Shown in pieces: positions 11,969-41,159 of a DNA stretch of 64,000 bases. Below the pieces are notes generated by a model that saw only the letters and a list, made by a program, of their open reading frames with translations, ran no database searches and had not been told where the DNA came from. This DNA comes from Branchiostoma floridae. Its lineage: Eukaryota > Chordata > Leptocardii > Amphioxiformes > Branchiostomatidae. The translations under genes and the position numbers were made by a program. Each line of letters begins with the position of its first letter. Positions within the stretch are counted from its first letter, which is position 1. Location: contig NC_049990.1 in assembly GCF_000003815.2 (NCBI RefSeq), positions 10,687,995-10,751,994 on the forward strand, written 5' to 3'.

Positions 11969-12939
11969 TGACTTTAAGTTTATGAATAGGGAATGGCTCG
12001 TACAGATGGAGTAATTTTCCCCAAAAAGGCGTAAATTCATACACTAAATATTGAAAGCAGGCATCCATAACAAGTTGAGTCTCTTTTTGTTTATTCACTA
12101 CCCTGCTCACATAGTTTAACTGGTGTAACGTGTTATATTTACAGTAGAAGACATGTCTTTCAAGTGACAAAAGCACAAGGCCAGTATATAAAGATATAAA
12201 GCCTGAGCAACCATTCTCCCCATACATTGACAATACCCCAAAAGTCCTGTGACAGCAATGATAAAGCGTTAGCAAACATGACAGAAGAAGCCCTTGAAAT
12301 TACCAAAACGGGACCCAGTAGTATATCTCTAAAGTATCGCTTACCAGTTCAAAGTTTCAGTGAAGCCAAGTCGTGGCAAACCAAAATGGATGAGCGAAAA
12401 CTCCTGCCGCTTAACTCAGGATGCCAGACAAGATGGCGGTCTACTCATTAGTTCATCACAGCTGAGGAAAAGTTGCAGATTAGCACCTGCATGGTTGTCC
12501 TGGAATCGAATTGACATGAGAAGAATGCTCACGTTCAAATCTCCAGATCGTTGTTCTCCAATCCACACGCCCTGTAAACTTTGTTACAGGAGACATTCAG
12601 CTATGTAAAGTTGAACAGCTAGAATATTTGCAATTTTTTTCATGTTGCTGGTATGATTTTGTCACAACATTTAATCTGGTAGGTACAAGAAAAGTATCTC
12701 GAATGTAATATCGACCTGAAACACCACGCATCTGCTTGAAGATCAGGTTGGGCTGTCGCCAGGTCTTTGCCGCAGTGCTTACCCACAATGCCGCAGCACT
12801 ATCCCAGCAGCCTCTGCGCACGGCAGCCATCTTGGAAATCTGCCTGCAACAAAGAATCGGGCCTGAAATCTTCAGAATTCGATAATTTCCCGTGTTAGCC
12901 TGAAAACTAGGCCGCTAGACGGTCTAATCGTGTGGTTAT
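11969..12939. other. Promoter-side flank of CUL4
   Basis: No confirmed gene. At 12830 a minus-strand ATG in a strong context (CCAAGATGGCTGCC) opens a 16-codon frame ending at a GTAAGC donor. This could be the first exon of a divergent gene or simply a YY1-type promoter motif. The CUL4 start codon lies 110 bases away on the other strand. Confidence 0.35.
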
Positions 12940-29118
<16,179 letters not shown>

Positions 29119-29647
29119 TTAGGCTCCAGTACACCAGTAGGGTTCCACATATCATACATTTATTCTGCAAAACAGCCAGGGCCAAGTATCTGGGATGCCA
29201 TAGCAAGTCTTACATTGTACATTGTTGTATCTGTCACTTAGGGCTCTGTCACATACATTGTATGATAGCTTTATGGCAGTGAGCGGAGCATATTATTGAG
29301 ATAATTGCTGATGTGTCTGAATTCAGCTGTATTTTGATGGAAATATCTGTCATAATTCCTTCACGAAGATCAGTCCTGTCATCATCACAGAAGAATAAGA
29401 TTGTATGATGAATGTGACATTGCCTTTTATCAACTAATTGCCTGATAGACTGTTAAAAATAATCTGCTGTTCCAAGATTTGTGACAGAATTAGACACATG
29501 ATAGAACCCCCATGAAACAATGGTTTTATTGAATGGCAATAATTTTGAGTAGTGGGGGGGGGGGGGATTCTATTCTTTATCTTGTAGCCAAGACCCAAGT
29601 AAACTGAAAGCCAAACTTTTGCCCTGTTTTGTTGGTAAGCAAATAAA
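29119..29647 (+). other. CUL4 3' untranslated region with polyadenylation signal
   Basis: After the TAG stop there is no further reading frame. The first good AATAAA is at 29642-29647. Other AATAAA motifs follow near 30850 and 31577, so longer ends are possible. Confidence 0.6.
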
Positions 29648-32525
29648 CTTTGTCAACACCATAACTGCTTCCAAATCCATTAAAGAAACTGAAACATGTA
29701 CAGTGTGCTTTGAACCATCCTTTGTTTTTGAAGGTTTTTCTAGTGCAAAAATGTTCCGACTGTCAAAGCAAGAAGAAGCAAGATGAAGGTTTGTGACATG
29801 TATGTGATTTACAAGGCATCATCCTTATTAAAGTCTGTTCATTTTTCATTCCATTAATTTCATTTTAAATGTTTCATTATACATTGCACATGCGCAATAC
29901 AGAGTACCATGTTTTGTATAGTATTATCCCCTGAAATACCAGTGGCCACAAGGCTTGTGTTCCATCCAGGCTATAGTAGAGTTTTCTACCTCACAAACAC
30001 ACCAGAAACAGATCCCTGTGTCTAATTCTGTTCATAATCAATCAGGCAACATCGTCTTTTTTCTTTGGTTCTCTGACGTTTTTAAGAAAGGATAATGTAA
30101 CAATTTAGTAACTACTCAGCATAGAAAGAAAAAAGCCTTGTACCTGATTGTGTTTACTCCCCGAACCAGTACAAAGTTCAAAGTACAAACTTTTCCATCA
30201 GACTTTGTCTTCATGGTAAATCCTAGTCCATACTTTTTCTTTGTTAAAAATCGAAGAATCAACAATTAAGATTGGTGTTGTCCTTGAATTATGAGGTAAA
30301 TCATGTCCACATCCCTTACATACATTTTGTATTCTCTGTATTTCATATGACAACATTTTTAAACACAACGACATGTAAACATATGTAGCTCTGTACCTTT
30401 TGTACGATAAGAGATGCAAGGAAATGAATGTGATTCAAGCTTCTTGTCGAATATCTGCTTTGTTGTTGCCTTTTCAGTAGATGAATAACATCATAGTTAA
30501 CTCTTGGTCATGGAGTACATATAAAATGTATGTTAAGAAATTCTGTACTACATGGCCAAAGAGTCATGTCATTTTCCATTTGTCATCAAAAACAGCCATT
30601 TTTCACAAGCTGTCTTCTTCATATTTAAGGAAATTGCTTTTCTTTGCTACAAGAGAGAGAGAGAGAGATGTGTGCTTTGGAAAATGCTGTAATATTTCAT
30701 ACTTACTCATGTCACAATATCTTACATGATTGCAGATCACAGTTTATAATCATGAACAATTTGTAGCTGATATCCCCAATTGCCCTCCTTGTTTCATTGT
30801 TCCTAGATTGTTCTTTATCCTCATTGTTTTAAATTTCTCACCCTGAGAAAATAAAGAATATCTGCCAGTAATATTTAACACATGTTAAGTAAAAGATACT
30901 GTGTACAGGAAATGATATGAGGCAATGTATAAAGAATACAAGCTGTAATGTCCACCAATAAGAATGTATCTATTTCATGCAAAAAACAACATACTGTTTG
31001 CCATATATTTCCCATAATCTTTGAAAAATATTCACTCATTCTGAAAAAGTTGCTAACACTCCCTTGTATATGATGATTTTGGATACTTGGTTATTGTACT
31101 CCAGTACTGAACTGTGCAGTTTTGGACTTCAAATATTTTGCTTTCATAACAGAAGAATGTTGTTGCTAACCTGAATTGGTCAGTTTTAAGGAAATATGCA
31201 ATGAATTAACTGGAATTAATTCTTGAAACCAGATACAATACAGAACTTGAGATGTGAAGGTTTGGGGATACATGTACAAGAAAGCATGTAAGGTTATAAC
31301 CTATGCACAACATGCTGTTATTTACCTAACTGTACTACCTAAACTTTTCTCCCCCTCAACAGCCCTATACTTTCCCACCATGACCTAAAGATTACATGTA
31401 TAATACTGGTTGACGTTTGCCTTTGTGAAAAAATGTAGTATAAAGCACTAAGAGAAAAAAAAGAACTGCTACTAAGTTATCACTGTGTGCTAGGATTGTT
31501 GACTTCTTGTTGGTGGATTCCTTTGTTAAGGAAAGGTAATGTTTGTTTCATGGTAACCTGTCAAAATGTATGAAATAATAAAGAGTACATGTATGTTAAA
31601 GATCCCTGATTAGCTTTATCAGGTTAATTGATGGTCAAAGGAATTCTAGTATAATTTTTTTTTGTTCTTGAGAAAATTATGTGTCCGACATTTTAGTAAT
31701 TCCTCAGTAGCCTATGTGGTGAAGGTAAATATTCTCTCGGTTGTTTCACAAATACATAACTTCAAATAATTATGTGACTTTGCAAAGGAGAGAGGCACAG
31801 ACATTCATTTCCCAAAAACAACCGTTGTAATTGATTTCAACTCGGAAGTATATTTTCGATATGAAAAATACTTCATAACACTACATAAGAATAACACTAC
31901 ATAAGATTTCATACACCTTTTCTAATTAAGTCCACCGTCACACCACATTTATAATGAGCACACACATACCCAATGTTGTCAGAAAAAGTGCATATCAACA
32001 CAAACAAGTATGACATTTCTATGATGTCATATTTCCGCTCATTACGGAAATTAGGTCCTTGCATGTCATAATTGTGTGTAAAAATGTTCAACTTCCTCAT
32101 TTACAACGTATGAATCCCTGACGTTATACACCTTTCTCATGTGGCGGACATGATATATCGAAAAAAGGCCAATGTGGCAAACAGAAGACTATCCATCATA
32201 ATTATCAGTCCAACCAATTATAGCATTGCAACTAGCAAAGCGACCAATGACAGAATGGTTGCATGTCTATCAAATAAGTTGCATTATCATGTTTTGATTT
32301 TGCAACTCTACACTACTCTAAATTGCTACATCTTTTCTGTGCATAACACTGCAATTTTGTAACTATGAGCACCCGGCTAAATATTTGTATTGGCGCTGTT
32401 TTGGTATACACAACTAATGCTCTTTTGCAAGAACCGTGTACGTAATGATTTTTCTATATATAACAAAATCTTCCTGGTGTTTCATATCGACCTAGCCATT
32501 CTGGTGACGTATCAGGCCGACGCTG
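29648..32525. other. Intergenic between CUL4 and creatinase array
   Basis: No coding exon is recognised. The right part (from about 32350) is homologous to the segments just below copies C and D, for example TATGAGCACC...CTAAATATTT and CTTTTGCAAGAACCG. It is therefore the 3' flank of copy A and part of the duplicated unit. Confidence 0.6.
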
Positions 32526-35500
32526 TTATGTCTTTTTGATTATGTTGTGTTCAGGACCGAATGGGAAGCCTGTAATGTCCTCCGCCCCGTCCTCCGTCAC
32601 AACCAGGATGTCGTGCTCACGGTAACCGCCCGCTCCCGGCATGCCCTCGGGTATCATGATCATCGGCTCCATGGAGACAACCATCCCGGGCTCTAGAACG
32701 GTCGGGATGTCTTCACGCAGTTCCAATTCTGGGAACAAGAACATAAGGATGAAGATTTGTTACAAATACATTCAGATTTTTCAAACATATCTACACAGAT
32801 TGTTCGCTTATGCTACGGTCTCATCATTGGAAAAAGAAAGTGCACTGCCGTGGCCCTAGTGCACAGAGGGACAATCTACGACAATCGGGCTATTTTTTGG
32901 GTATGGCAGGGTCCCTAGATTTCTGTAACTCCAGTTAAAATTGCCAAATAGACGCCATTACCTAATCGTGAAAACACAGAGAAGCACCCCTGTGGTATCT
33001 GTCCACCGGGACTGCTTTGCTGCCTCAGAGCCTGGCCGGGGCTACATCCCCTACAAGCACCGGTGCAAATGAGACTGCAGCATAAGCTTGTTTTACAATA
33101 TCTCAAGATAAAAATATGAAGTTTCCCAATTTAAACATAAAAAAATCTGTGATCTCTCGGTTCAGACCTGCTTCCCTGCCGTAGTAGTGACAGAGAGAGC
33201 CGAAGGAGTGCCCGTAGCCGAAGCTGCGGTACTGCAGCAGCCCGTGTTCCCGGTACATCTCGTTCAGCTCAGTGGCGATGTCACAGCAGCGTGCTCCCGG
33301 CCGGATCAGCTCCAGGCCCAGCCGGTGTACCTAGACGGAACAGGAGGTTGGAACAATGACAGAAGTGAGACTTATATAAGGTTTGAACACAAATGCTTGC
33401 TAACACAGTAGTTTAGACACATCTACAAATCTCTCAAAGATGTCATGAATCTATCGCAGTCGGCAAATGTGACAAAGCCAGATGGCTACCAGCCTTACTT
33501 GACAGTTGATCTCCCAGAGTGCGAGATGTGCGTCGGAGGCGTGGTTCAAGAACAAGGTCCTCTCCAAGGCTGTGTAGTACCTGAGTTAGAGGCAGAGATG
33601 TGAAGTTTGTGTCAAGAGCTTTCATGGAATGTACTGAGGTAAATTTACACGCATTGTAATTGAAGATACAAAGTTTTATACGTAAGCACGTAAGGTCTGC
33701 CATGCAGACCCTCATATGCATTGTAGCAAGAACTTGAGTGATGTATTTTGGCTTCAAGTCAACCTAAGAAACCGCTACAATGAGTTCATGTGAATTGGAG
33801 AATCGTCTATTAGAAACAAGTCGATTACAAATTCTTCATAGTCAAAGAGAATCATACCCAGCAATCATGGGGAAGGTGTTGAGTGACAGGATGTCTCCAC
33901 TGCGCACGCGCCGTGACGTCACAGGGTTGTGTCCCCCGTCAGTGTTGATCCCTGACAGGATCGAGGCCCAAGCTGGAGGGAGGGAAGGGGACAAAGTCAG
34001 TCCTGAGAACTGACACTTTGAGATTTTCTAGCATTTGTATTATTAAGAACATTGCGAATAATCATTACACATGCAAATATATAGGGTCCTGCCTTACCCC
34101 TCTAGATTTAACCAGCCAACATGGCGGCCGTGACGTCACTACCAAAACCATACTTGTATAAGTAAGTTTGTACTGACTGTTCATGAGTTCGCCATGCGGG
34201 TAGCTCCTGGCCACTTCCCGTATCATGGTGTTGGAGGCGTGCATCGCCAGCTCGTACTCAGGCACGCCTTCTTCTAGCGCCTCCACACAAGCCCAGCCGC
34301 CCTGGTCGGCAATACGCGCGCCGTCTCTGTTCCAACGGACGGCATACGCGCAGATGAAAAATATGGGAAAGGGTGGGGAAGATAAGAATAGAAAAACGTC
34401 CATTTCAGCTTATTCTATATTATTTGGAGTCAATGATTTGACCAGTTTGCTCCATCAATTACCAATATATGTATACCATTATATATTATTTACTCAAAAG
34501 CAATAGATAATGATACAGTAGACATCAAAATAAAGCCCTTAGATGCTAGTATTTTTGCATTTTTGTGGCACACCTGTCAGATCAGTGAAATGTGACGATA
34601 CATAGCAAGAAAACGTTGGTCATACACACCTGATGAGTGCGATCTCCTCGTCCGATTTCTTCATGCGCAGGCGCATGGCAGGCTTCCCTATGTTTACTTT
34701 CTGCATGTCGGGCACGGCGAGGTTCAGCTTGGTGAAGCCATCTAGCGTCATGTCGTCGAACTCCACGCCGAGCGTCATGAGGCCTCGCCCGGCTAGCTCC
34801 GCTTGGACTGCGTGGTAGAAGTTGTCCCGCTGCCAGTCGGTATAAAGGATGTTCTCGCCAATCTGCGTCCTTCTCCAGGGTTGGCCACCGTCGATGGCTA
34901 CAAGGTTTCAAATCAAGTACATATATAAACGCCATGCTATTAATATGTTTTATATCAATTGCAAGTTTCAGGCTGTCCAGATTGTGAAAGAAATAGGCAG
35001 TAAAAGATATTCTGTTTACTTTGATTCATATTGGATGATTCTGATCACCTGGCATTGGCAGCATCCAAGTTTAACCATCGAGTATGGCAGACAATGTCAC
35101 GTGAGTGTAAACAGTACTAAACACCCTATGTATTCTGGGAAATTCATTTCACCGGATGTGACGTACCTGAGGCTATGACGAGCACCTTGTCCATGGTGAT
35201 GACCAGCCCGTAAGGTCTACCGAAGGCGCAGTACAGAAAGTCGCAGTAGTAGTTGATGTTATGGTAGGAGGTGAAGAGGACTGCGTCTATATTACTGCTG
35301 AGCATGAGAGCGCGCAGCTTGTCCAGTCTTCTCTGGAGTTCTTCCACTGAGAACGTCGGCTTGACCTGTGAGAACGACAGAGCGTTTGGATTAAGCGCCT
35401 ATAGTATGCAGGTAATGAAATGGGAATAGGATGGTATATGTAACGTTATAGCGTGACCTGATTATGGATGTTTAAAAATTTTGCATTTTGTTAAATTTTC

Positions 35501-36378
35501 TAATGACTTGTGGTAGGAAAAGGCTTCAGGGTGAGTTAAGGTAACAATACTTCTCTGTAGTCAAAATGCTAGAGGGACTAATCAAAAGAGCTTACGTAAA
35601 AGCTACTTTTGTTTAGTCATCATTAAAGTTCAAAGACATTTCGAGGACGGTTCATCGACTTTGCTGTTTGCTGTTGACAGTTGTAGACGTTACCTTCTGT
35701 CCGTTCTTCCTGTCGATGAGCCGGGGCATCAGGTCGTCTGTCAGGGGCAGCTGCTGGTGTCGGGAGGCGTCAACGTGCTGTTTTCCAGCTGGTATCGGGT
35801 TGTGTGCATGTGCGGGGCGTGATTGCACGTCCTGTGTGGTGCCGGTGTCGCCATGGGAGGAACCTGCAACACCAACGGAAACATTGTATCTGTGACTACA
35901 ATTTCACCAGGTTTGAGAATCACAGAATACAAGGTTCTCTGTTGATAACCAAGTGTCCGTCTGTTGCCTTCCTTAATATTAGGGCAACACTGACTGGTAT
36001 AACGTAACACTACAGCAATGTGTCGCTGCTAACAATACGGCCCAAACGTAATTTCATCTGTTTTGAGAATCACTGGATACAAGGTTCTTTGTTCACAACC
36101 GAGACACAGTAAAATCACAACCAACGTTTCGGTGTTTTCGGCTGTTGAAATCCTTAGGGCAACAATACTGACTGGTACGACTTAACACTGCAGCTAGGTG
36201 TCGCTGCTAACAATGCCCCCCCCCCCGTTAAGAACTATATTCTATGGACCTGGTCCTGGCCTGTGTCCGAATGTTGACATCTTCCGATAACTGCTGGTAC
36301 TGCAGCTGTCAGCTTCTGTAAGTCGGGCAGGCCCTTCTCCCAGAGAATCCGGGAACTGGACGTCAATATCTTCCACAT
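32526..36378 (-). CDS. Creatinase-like protein, copy A
   Basis: Minus-strand exons: E1 from ATG 36378 (donor unclear), E2 35863-35694, E3 35365-35167, E4 34897-34630, E5 34326-34178, E6 33972-33858, E7 33580-33499, E8 33330-33168, E9 32728-32526. E2 to E9 join in frame with GT-AG. E3 carries TSYHNINYYCDFLYCAFGRP, E4 IDGGQPWRR, E6 SGINTDGGHNPVTSRR, E6-E7 IAGYYTALERTLF, E8 FGYGHSFGS, E9 EPGMVVSMEPMIM and GYREHDILV, the order and spacing of bacterial creatinase (creatine amidinohydrolase, M24 'pita-bread' fold). Two metal-binding aspartates of M24 peptidases are replaced (LSLN, TALERT), as in creatinase. E1 has no good phase-1 donor where copy D has one, so the N-terminus may start at MPRLIDR in E2. 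The enzyme would yield sarcosine and urea from creatine; activity is inferred. Confidence 0.85.
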
Positions 36379-36728
36379 GGTACTCCTATAACAGCTGTAA
36401 CAGTTTTGGTTATGAGTCGATAAACTTGTTAGTATATGTACTAGTAATTGACTGTCTAAATTACTAACTGTTAATTTTCTTTGGTCGGGATATATGTAAG
36501 CGCCGACCATGGGAACTATTTGGGCGCCAACGAGCCATGCTGTAATTCACATCATTTACCACTATGTTATTACAATATTCTTATTTCTCATTTGAGTGTT
36601 CATTGACAAAATTGATACCTATAGATATTCCTCTCTTTCCCACCGATAACATGTGTTTCCTATCTTCAAATGCAAAATTTCTTAAGTTGCCTCCATAATT
36701 AAGCAAATCACTTCATAATTTCGATATA

Positions 36729-36936
36729 CTGTAAATGCATTTAAGTTCGCGGGGATTTAATTTCGCGGTAGCGGGTAAATTGACTTTTCGCCGTGGATTT
36801 AAGTTCGCGGTAACACTATAGACTGCAGTCTAATATAATAACAGAAAAATGTTCGCGGTGGTTTTAAGTTCTCGGTGAGGTGGTCACCGCGAAAACCGCA
36901 AACATTAATCCACCGCGAACATTTCTGCATTTACAG
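36729..36936. mobile_element. Mariner-type MITE (present in copy A only)
   Basis: The ends are CTGTAAATGCATTTAAGTTC and its inverted counterpart (GAACATTTCTGCATTTACAG), flanked by TA. The interior repeats TTCGCGGTGG/TTTAAGTTCGCGG blocks. It lies upstream of exon 1 of copy A. The equivalent place in copy C holds only TACTAGTA. Confidence 0.9.
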
Positions 36937-37563
36937 TATATCTGGATATAGCATATAAATGACAAAGCATTACACCATTTCATGCTCACAATTTATAGCC
37001 ACGTGGTCAGCTTTTTAAAAAGCATTTCTTGCGTACTGTTCAATGAGAATTAGTGCACGGGCGATTTCCAGAGGTATATCAGTTTCTGCCGTCAGTATTC
37101 TAGGTAATTGCGGAACGTGTTTATGTATATTCTTGTTTTTTACACGATTACTATTACCAGCTAAATCTATTTGTGTGAATTTGTGTGATTTACCGTAGTT
37201 GGTATGCCAAGCAATAGGTCGTCAATTTTTACATGGATTGAAAATTCGGAATGCAACAAGTGGCGTTACTCTTCAGTGCAACGTGCCTACAGCACGTCTT
37301 CACATCGACAGAAAGATACAATTTGTCAAAATTTTACAAGCAGTGTATGAAAAAAAAATCAAAAGCCCCGCCCCTACGTAAAACGCACTGCAATCTCGTG
37401 AGGATTGAGCGGCTTGCCGGAGACTATATTGAAAGTATATTACACATTTAGAATTGCATACTTTTTTGCATGTTTTATTTTACTTCAGTGGTAGCAATAT
37501 ATGACAGTTAATCGGTGGTGGTAGGGGTGGAAACGACAACAAATACAGCACGGTGCGACTTAC

Positions 37564-37995
37564 CAGAACAGTAGGGGGAGGGGTTCGCCGATGCCGATTT
37601 TCCCACAAATATTGGCTGGCGCGTTCGACCGGTCCGACTTCTCTCTGAGCCACCGGCGGGCGTTAAGTGAAGGGCACAACCCGCAGTGCGTGCAATTTGT
37701 CCGTACGTTTTGGGTGGAGGCCACGTCCGCTACGTTTTTCGGAAAACGTGGGGAAGGACTGGCAAGAGCAGGGAGGGAGTACGTCTCAACGCATGTCTCT
37801 CGCACGGTTGCGCAAGCTAAGGTGTAAGTATGTGGTCTGCACTCCACGCCTGGCCGTGAGCCGGTTGCGTGCATCGTTCGTTGCGCAAGTGGTAAGTGAG
37901 TTGTACGTGCTTACAACGTACAATCTTTGTGTGATTGCCCACGTTTTGGCACGTAGACACCACGTAGTTGCAAGTACGGTGGGTTATGCCTTTTA
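37564..37995 (-). other. Probable 5' untranslated exon and promoter, copy A
   Basis: A strong minus-strand donor (TTCTG then GTAAGTCGC) lies at 37563-37562. The block upstream is GC-rich and closely matched in copy C (51182-51620); its inner part also matches copy B near 41640. E1 of copy A has an acceptor (TTATAG) just before its ATG, so a separate upstream exon is expected. The plus-strand open frames here are conserved only because the DNA is recently duplicated. Confidence 0.4.
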
Positions 37996-38079
37996 GCTTT
38001 AGAATTACTAAATCTCAAAATAAAAATATCAAGTTTCCCAAGTTAAACATGAATAAATCTGTGATCTCTCGATTCAGAC

Positions 38080-41000
38080 CTGCTTCCCTGCCGTAGTAGT
38101 GACAGAGAGAGCCGAAGGAGTGCCCGTAGCCGAAGCTGCGGTACTGCAGCAGCCCGTGTTCCCGGTACATCTCGTTCAGCTCAGTAGCGATGTCACAGCA
38201 GCGCGCTCCCGGCCGGATCAGATCCAGGCCCCGACGGTGTACCTAGATGGAACAGGAGGTTGGAACAATGACAGAAGTGAGACTTATTAAAGGCTTCAAC
38301 ACAGTAGTTTAGACACATCTACGAATCTCTCAAAGATGTCATGAATCTATCGCAGTCGGCAAATGTGACAAAGTCAGATGGCTACCAGCCTTACTTGACA
38401 GTTGATCTCCCAGAGAGCGAGATGTGCGTCGGAAGCGTGGCTCAAGAACAAGGTCCTCTCCAAGGCTGTGTAGTACCTGAGATGAAGTCAAAAATTTTAA
38501 CTTCGTGTCAGGAGCTTTCGTGGAATTTACTGAGGTAGATTTACATCCATTGCAATTGAAGACACAAATACATTGTAACAAGAACAAGTCGAACTCAAAT
38601 TCTTCAGGGTCAAAGAGAACCATACCCAGCAATCATGGGGAAGGTGTTCAGTGACAGGATGTCTCCACTACGCACGCGCCGTGACGTCACAGGGTTGTGT
38701 CCCCCGTCAGTGTTGATCCCTGACAGGATCGAGGCCCAAGCTGGAGGGAGGGAAGGGGACAAAGTCAGTCCTGAGAACTGACACTTTGAGATTTTCTAGC
38801 ATTTGTATTATCAAGAACATTGCGAATAATCATTACACATGCAAATATATAGGGTCCTGTCTTACCCCTCTAGATTTAACCAGCCAACATGGCGGCCGTG
38901 ACGTCACTACCAAACCCCTACTTGTATAAGTAAGTTATGTACTGACTGTTCATGAGTTCGCCATGCGGGTAGCTCCTGGCCACTTCCCGTATCATGGTGT
39001 TGAAGGCGTGCATCGCCAGCTCGTACTCAGCCACGGCCTCTTCTAGCGCCTCCACCACAGCCCACCCGCCCAGGTCGGCAATACGCGCGCCGTCTCTGTT
39101 CCAACGGACGGCATACGCGCAGATGAAAAATATGGGAAAGGGTGGGGAAGACTAGAATAGAAAAACGTCCATTTTTTAGCTTATTCTATATTATTTGGAG
39201 TCAATGATTTGACCAGTTTGCTCCATCAATTACCAATATGTTATGATATGTATACCATTATATATTATTTACTCAAAAGCAATAGATAATGATACAGTAG
39301 ACATCAAAATAAAGCCCTAGATGCTAGTATTTTTGCATTTTCGTGGCACACCTGTCAGATCAGTGAAACGTGACGATACATAGCAAGAAAACGTTGGTCA
39401 TACACACCTGATGAGTGCGATCTCCTCGTCCGATTTCTTCATGCGCAGGCGCATGGCAGGCTTCCCTATGTCTACTTTCTGCATGTCGGGCACGGCGAGG
39501 TTCAGCTTGGTGAAGCCATCTAGCGTCATGTCGTCGAACTCCACGCCGAGCGTCATGAGGCCTCGTCCGGCCAGCTCCGCTTGGACCGCGTGGTAGAAGT
39601 TGTCCCGCTGCCAATCGGTATAAAGGACGTTCTCGCCAATCTGCGTCCTTCTCCAAGGTTAGCCACCGTCGATGGCTACAAGGTTTTAAAATCAAAGTAT
39701 ATATATAAACACCAGGCTATTAATATGTTTTATATCAATTTCAAGTTTCAGGCTGTCCAGATTGTGAAAGAAATAGGCAGTAAAAGACATTCTGTTTACT
39801 TTGATCATTGTGGATGATTCTGATCACCTGGCATTGGCAGCATCGAAGTTTAACCATCGAGTATGGCAGACAATACCGTCACGTGAGCGCAAACACCCTA
39901 TGCATTCTGGGAAATTCATTTTGCCGGATTTGACGTACCTGAGGCTATGACAAGCACCTTGTCCATGGTGATGACCAGCCCGTAGGGTCTACCGAAGGCG
40001 CAGTACAGAAAGTCGCAGTAGTAGTTAATGTTATGATAGGAAGTGAAGAGAGCTGCATGAATATTACTGCTGAGCATGAGAGCGCGCAGCTTGTCCAGTC
40101 TTCTCTGGAGTTCCTCCACTGAGAACGTCGGTTTGACCTGTGGGAACGACAGAGCGTTTGGATTAAGCGCCTATAGTATGCAGGTAATGAAATGGGAATA
40201 GGATGGTATATGTAACGTTATACATCTTTAAGCTGTTTCCAGCGTGACCTGATTATGGATGTTTAAAATTTTGCATTTTGTTAAATTTTCTAATGACTTG
40301 TGGTAGGAAAAGGCTTCAGGGTGAGTTAAGGTAACAATACCTCTCTGTAGTCAAAATGCTAGAGGGACTAATCAAAAGAGCTTACGTAAAAGCTACTTTT
40401 GTTTAGTTGTCATTAAAGTTCAAAGACATTTCGAGGACGGTTCATCGACGATGCTGTTTGCTGTTGACAGTTGTAGACGTTACCTTCTGTCCGTTCTTCC
40501 TGTCGATGAGCCGGGGCATCAGGTCGTCTGTCAGGGGCAGCTGCTGGTGCCGGGAGGCGTCAAAGTGCTGTTTCCCAGCTGGTATCGGGTTGTGTGACTG
40601 TGCGGGGCGTGATTGCACGTCCTGAGTGGTGCCAGTGGTGCCATTGGAGGAACCTGCAACACCAACGGAAACATCGTATCTGTGACTACAATTTCACCAG
40701 GTTTGAGAATCACAGAATACAAGGTTCTCTGTTGACAACCAAGTGTCCGTCTGTTGCCTTCCTTAATACTAGGGCAACACTGACTGGTATTACTTGACAC
40801 TACAGCAAGGTGTCGCTGCTAACAATGCGGCCCCAAACGTAATTTCATCAGGTTTGAGAATCACTGGATACGTTCTCTGTTCACAACCAAGACACAGTAA
40901 AATCACAACCAACGTTTCGGTGTCCGTCTGTTACCATCCTTAGGGCAACACTGACTGGTATAACACTGCAGCTAGGTGTCACTGCTAACAATGCGGCCCC

Positions 41001-41157
41001 AAACGTTAAGAACTATATTCTATGGACCTTGCCCATGACCTGTCTCGGAATGTTGACATCTTCCGATAACTGCTGGTACTGCAGCTGTCAGCTTCTGTAA
41101 GTCGGGCAGGCCCTTCTCCCAGAGAATCCGGGAACTGGACGTCAATATCTTCCACAT
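38080..41157 (-). pseudogene. Creatinase-like pseudogene, copy B
   Basis: Exons E1 41157-41040, E2 40653-40484, E3 40137-39939, E4 39675-39408, E5 39095-38947, E6 38740-38626, E7 38476-38395 and E8 38242-38080 have intact splice sites and phases. Two lesions are seen. In E4 the conserved glutamine codon of IDGGQPW is TAA (39659-39661). Exon 9 is absent: intron 8 runs into the promoter block of copy A at about 38000 (TTAGCTTTAGAATTAC joined to TAAATCTCAAAATAA). Unlike A and C, this copy has an in-phase GT donor for E1 (ACAG then GTCATG). E6 reads SGINTDGGHNPVT. It probably makes no full enzyme. Confidence 0.85.
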
Positions 41158-41159
41158 GG

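Noticed and set aside
32641-33411. Plus-strand open frames opposite the creatinase exons, repeated in every copy
   Set aside because: Shadows of the conserved minus-strand exons; GC-rich coding DNA lacks stops in other frames.
37591-37996. Plus-strand open frames repeated at 51209-51575
   Set aside because: They match because the whole block is recently duplicated. Base changes are not biased to third positions as far as I can see, and the block looks like promoter and 5' untranslated sequence of the minus-strand genes.
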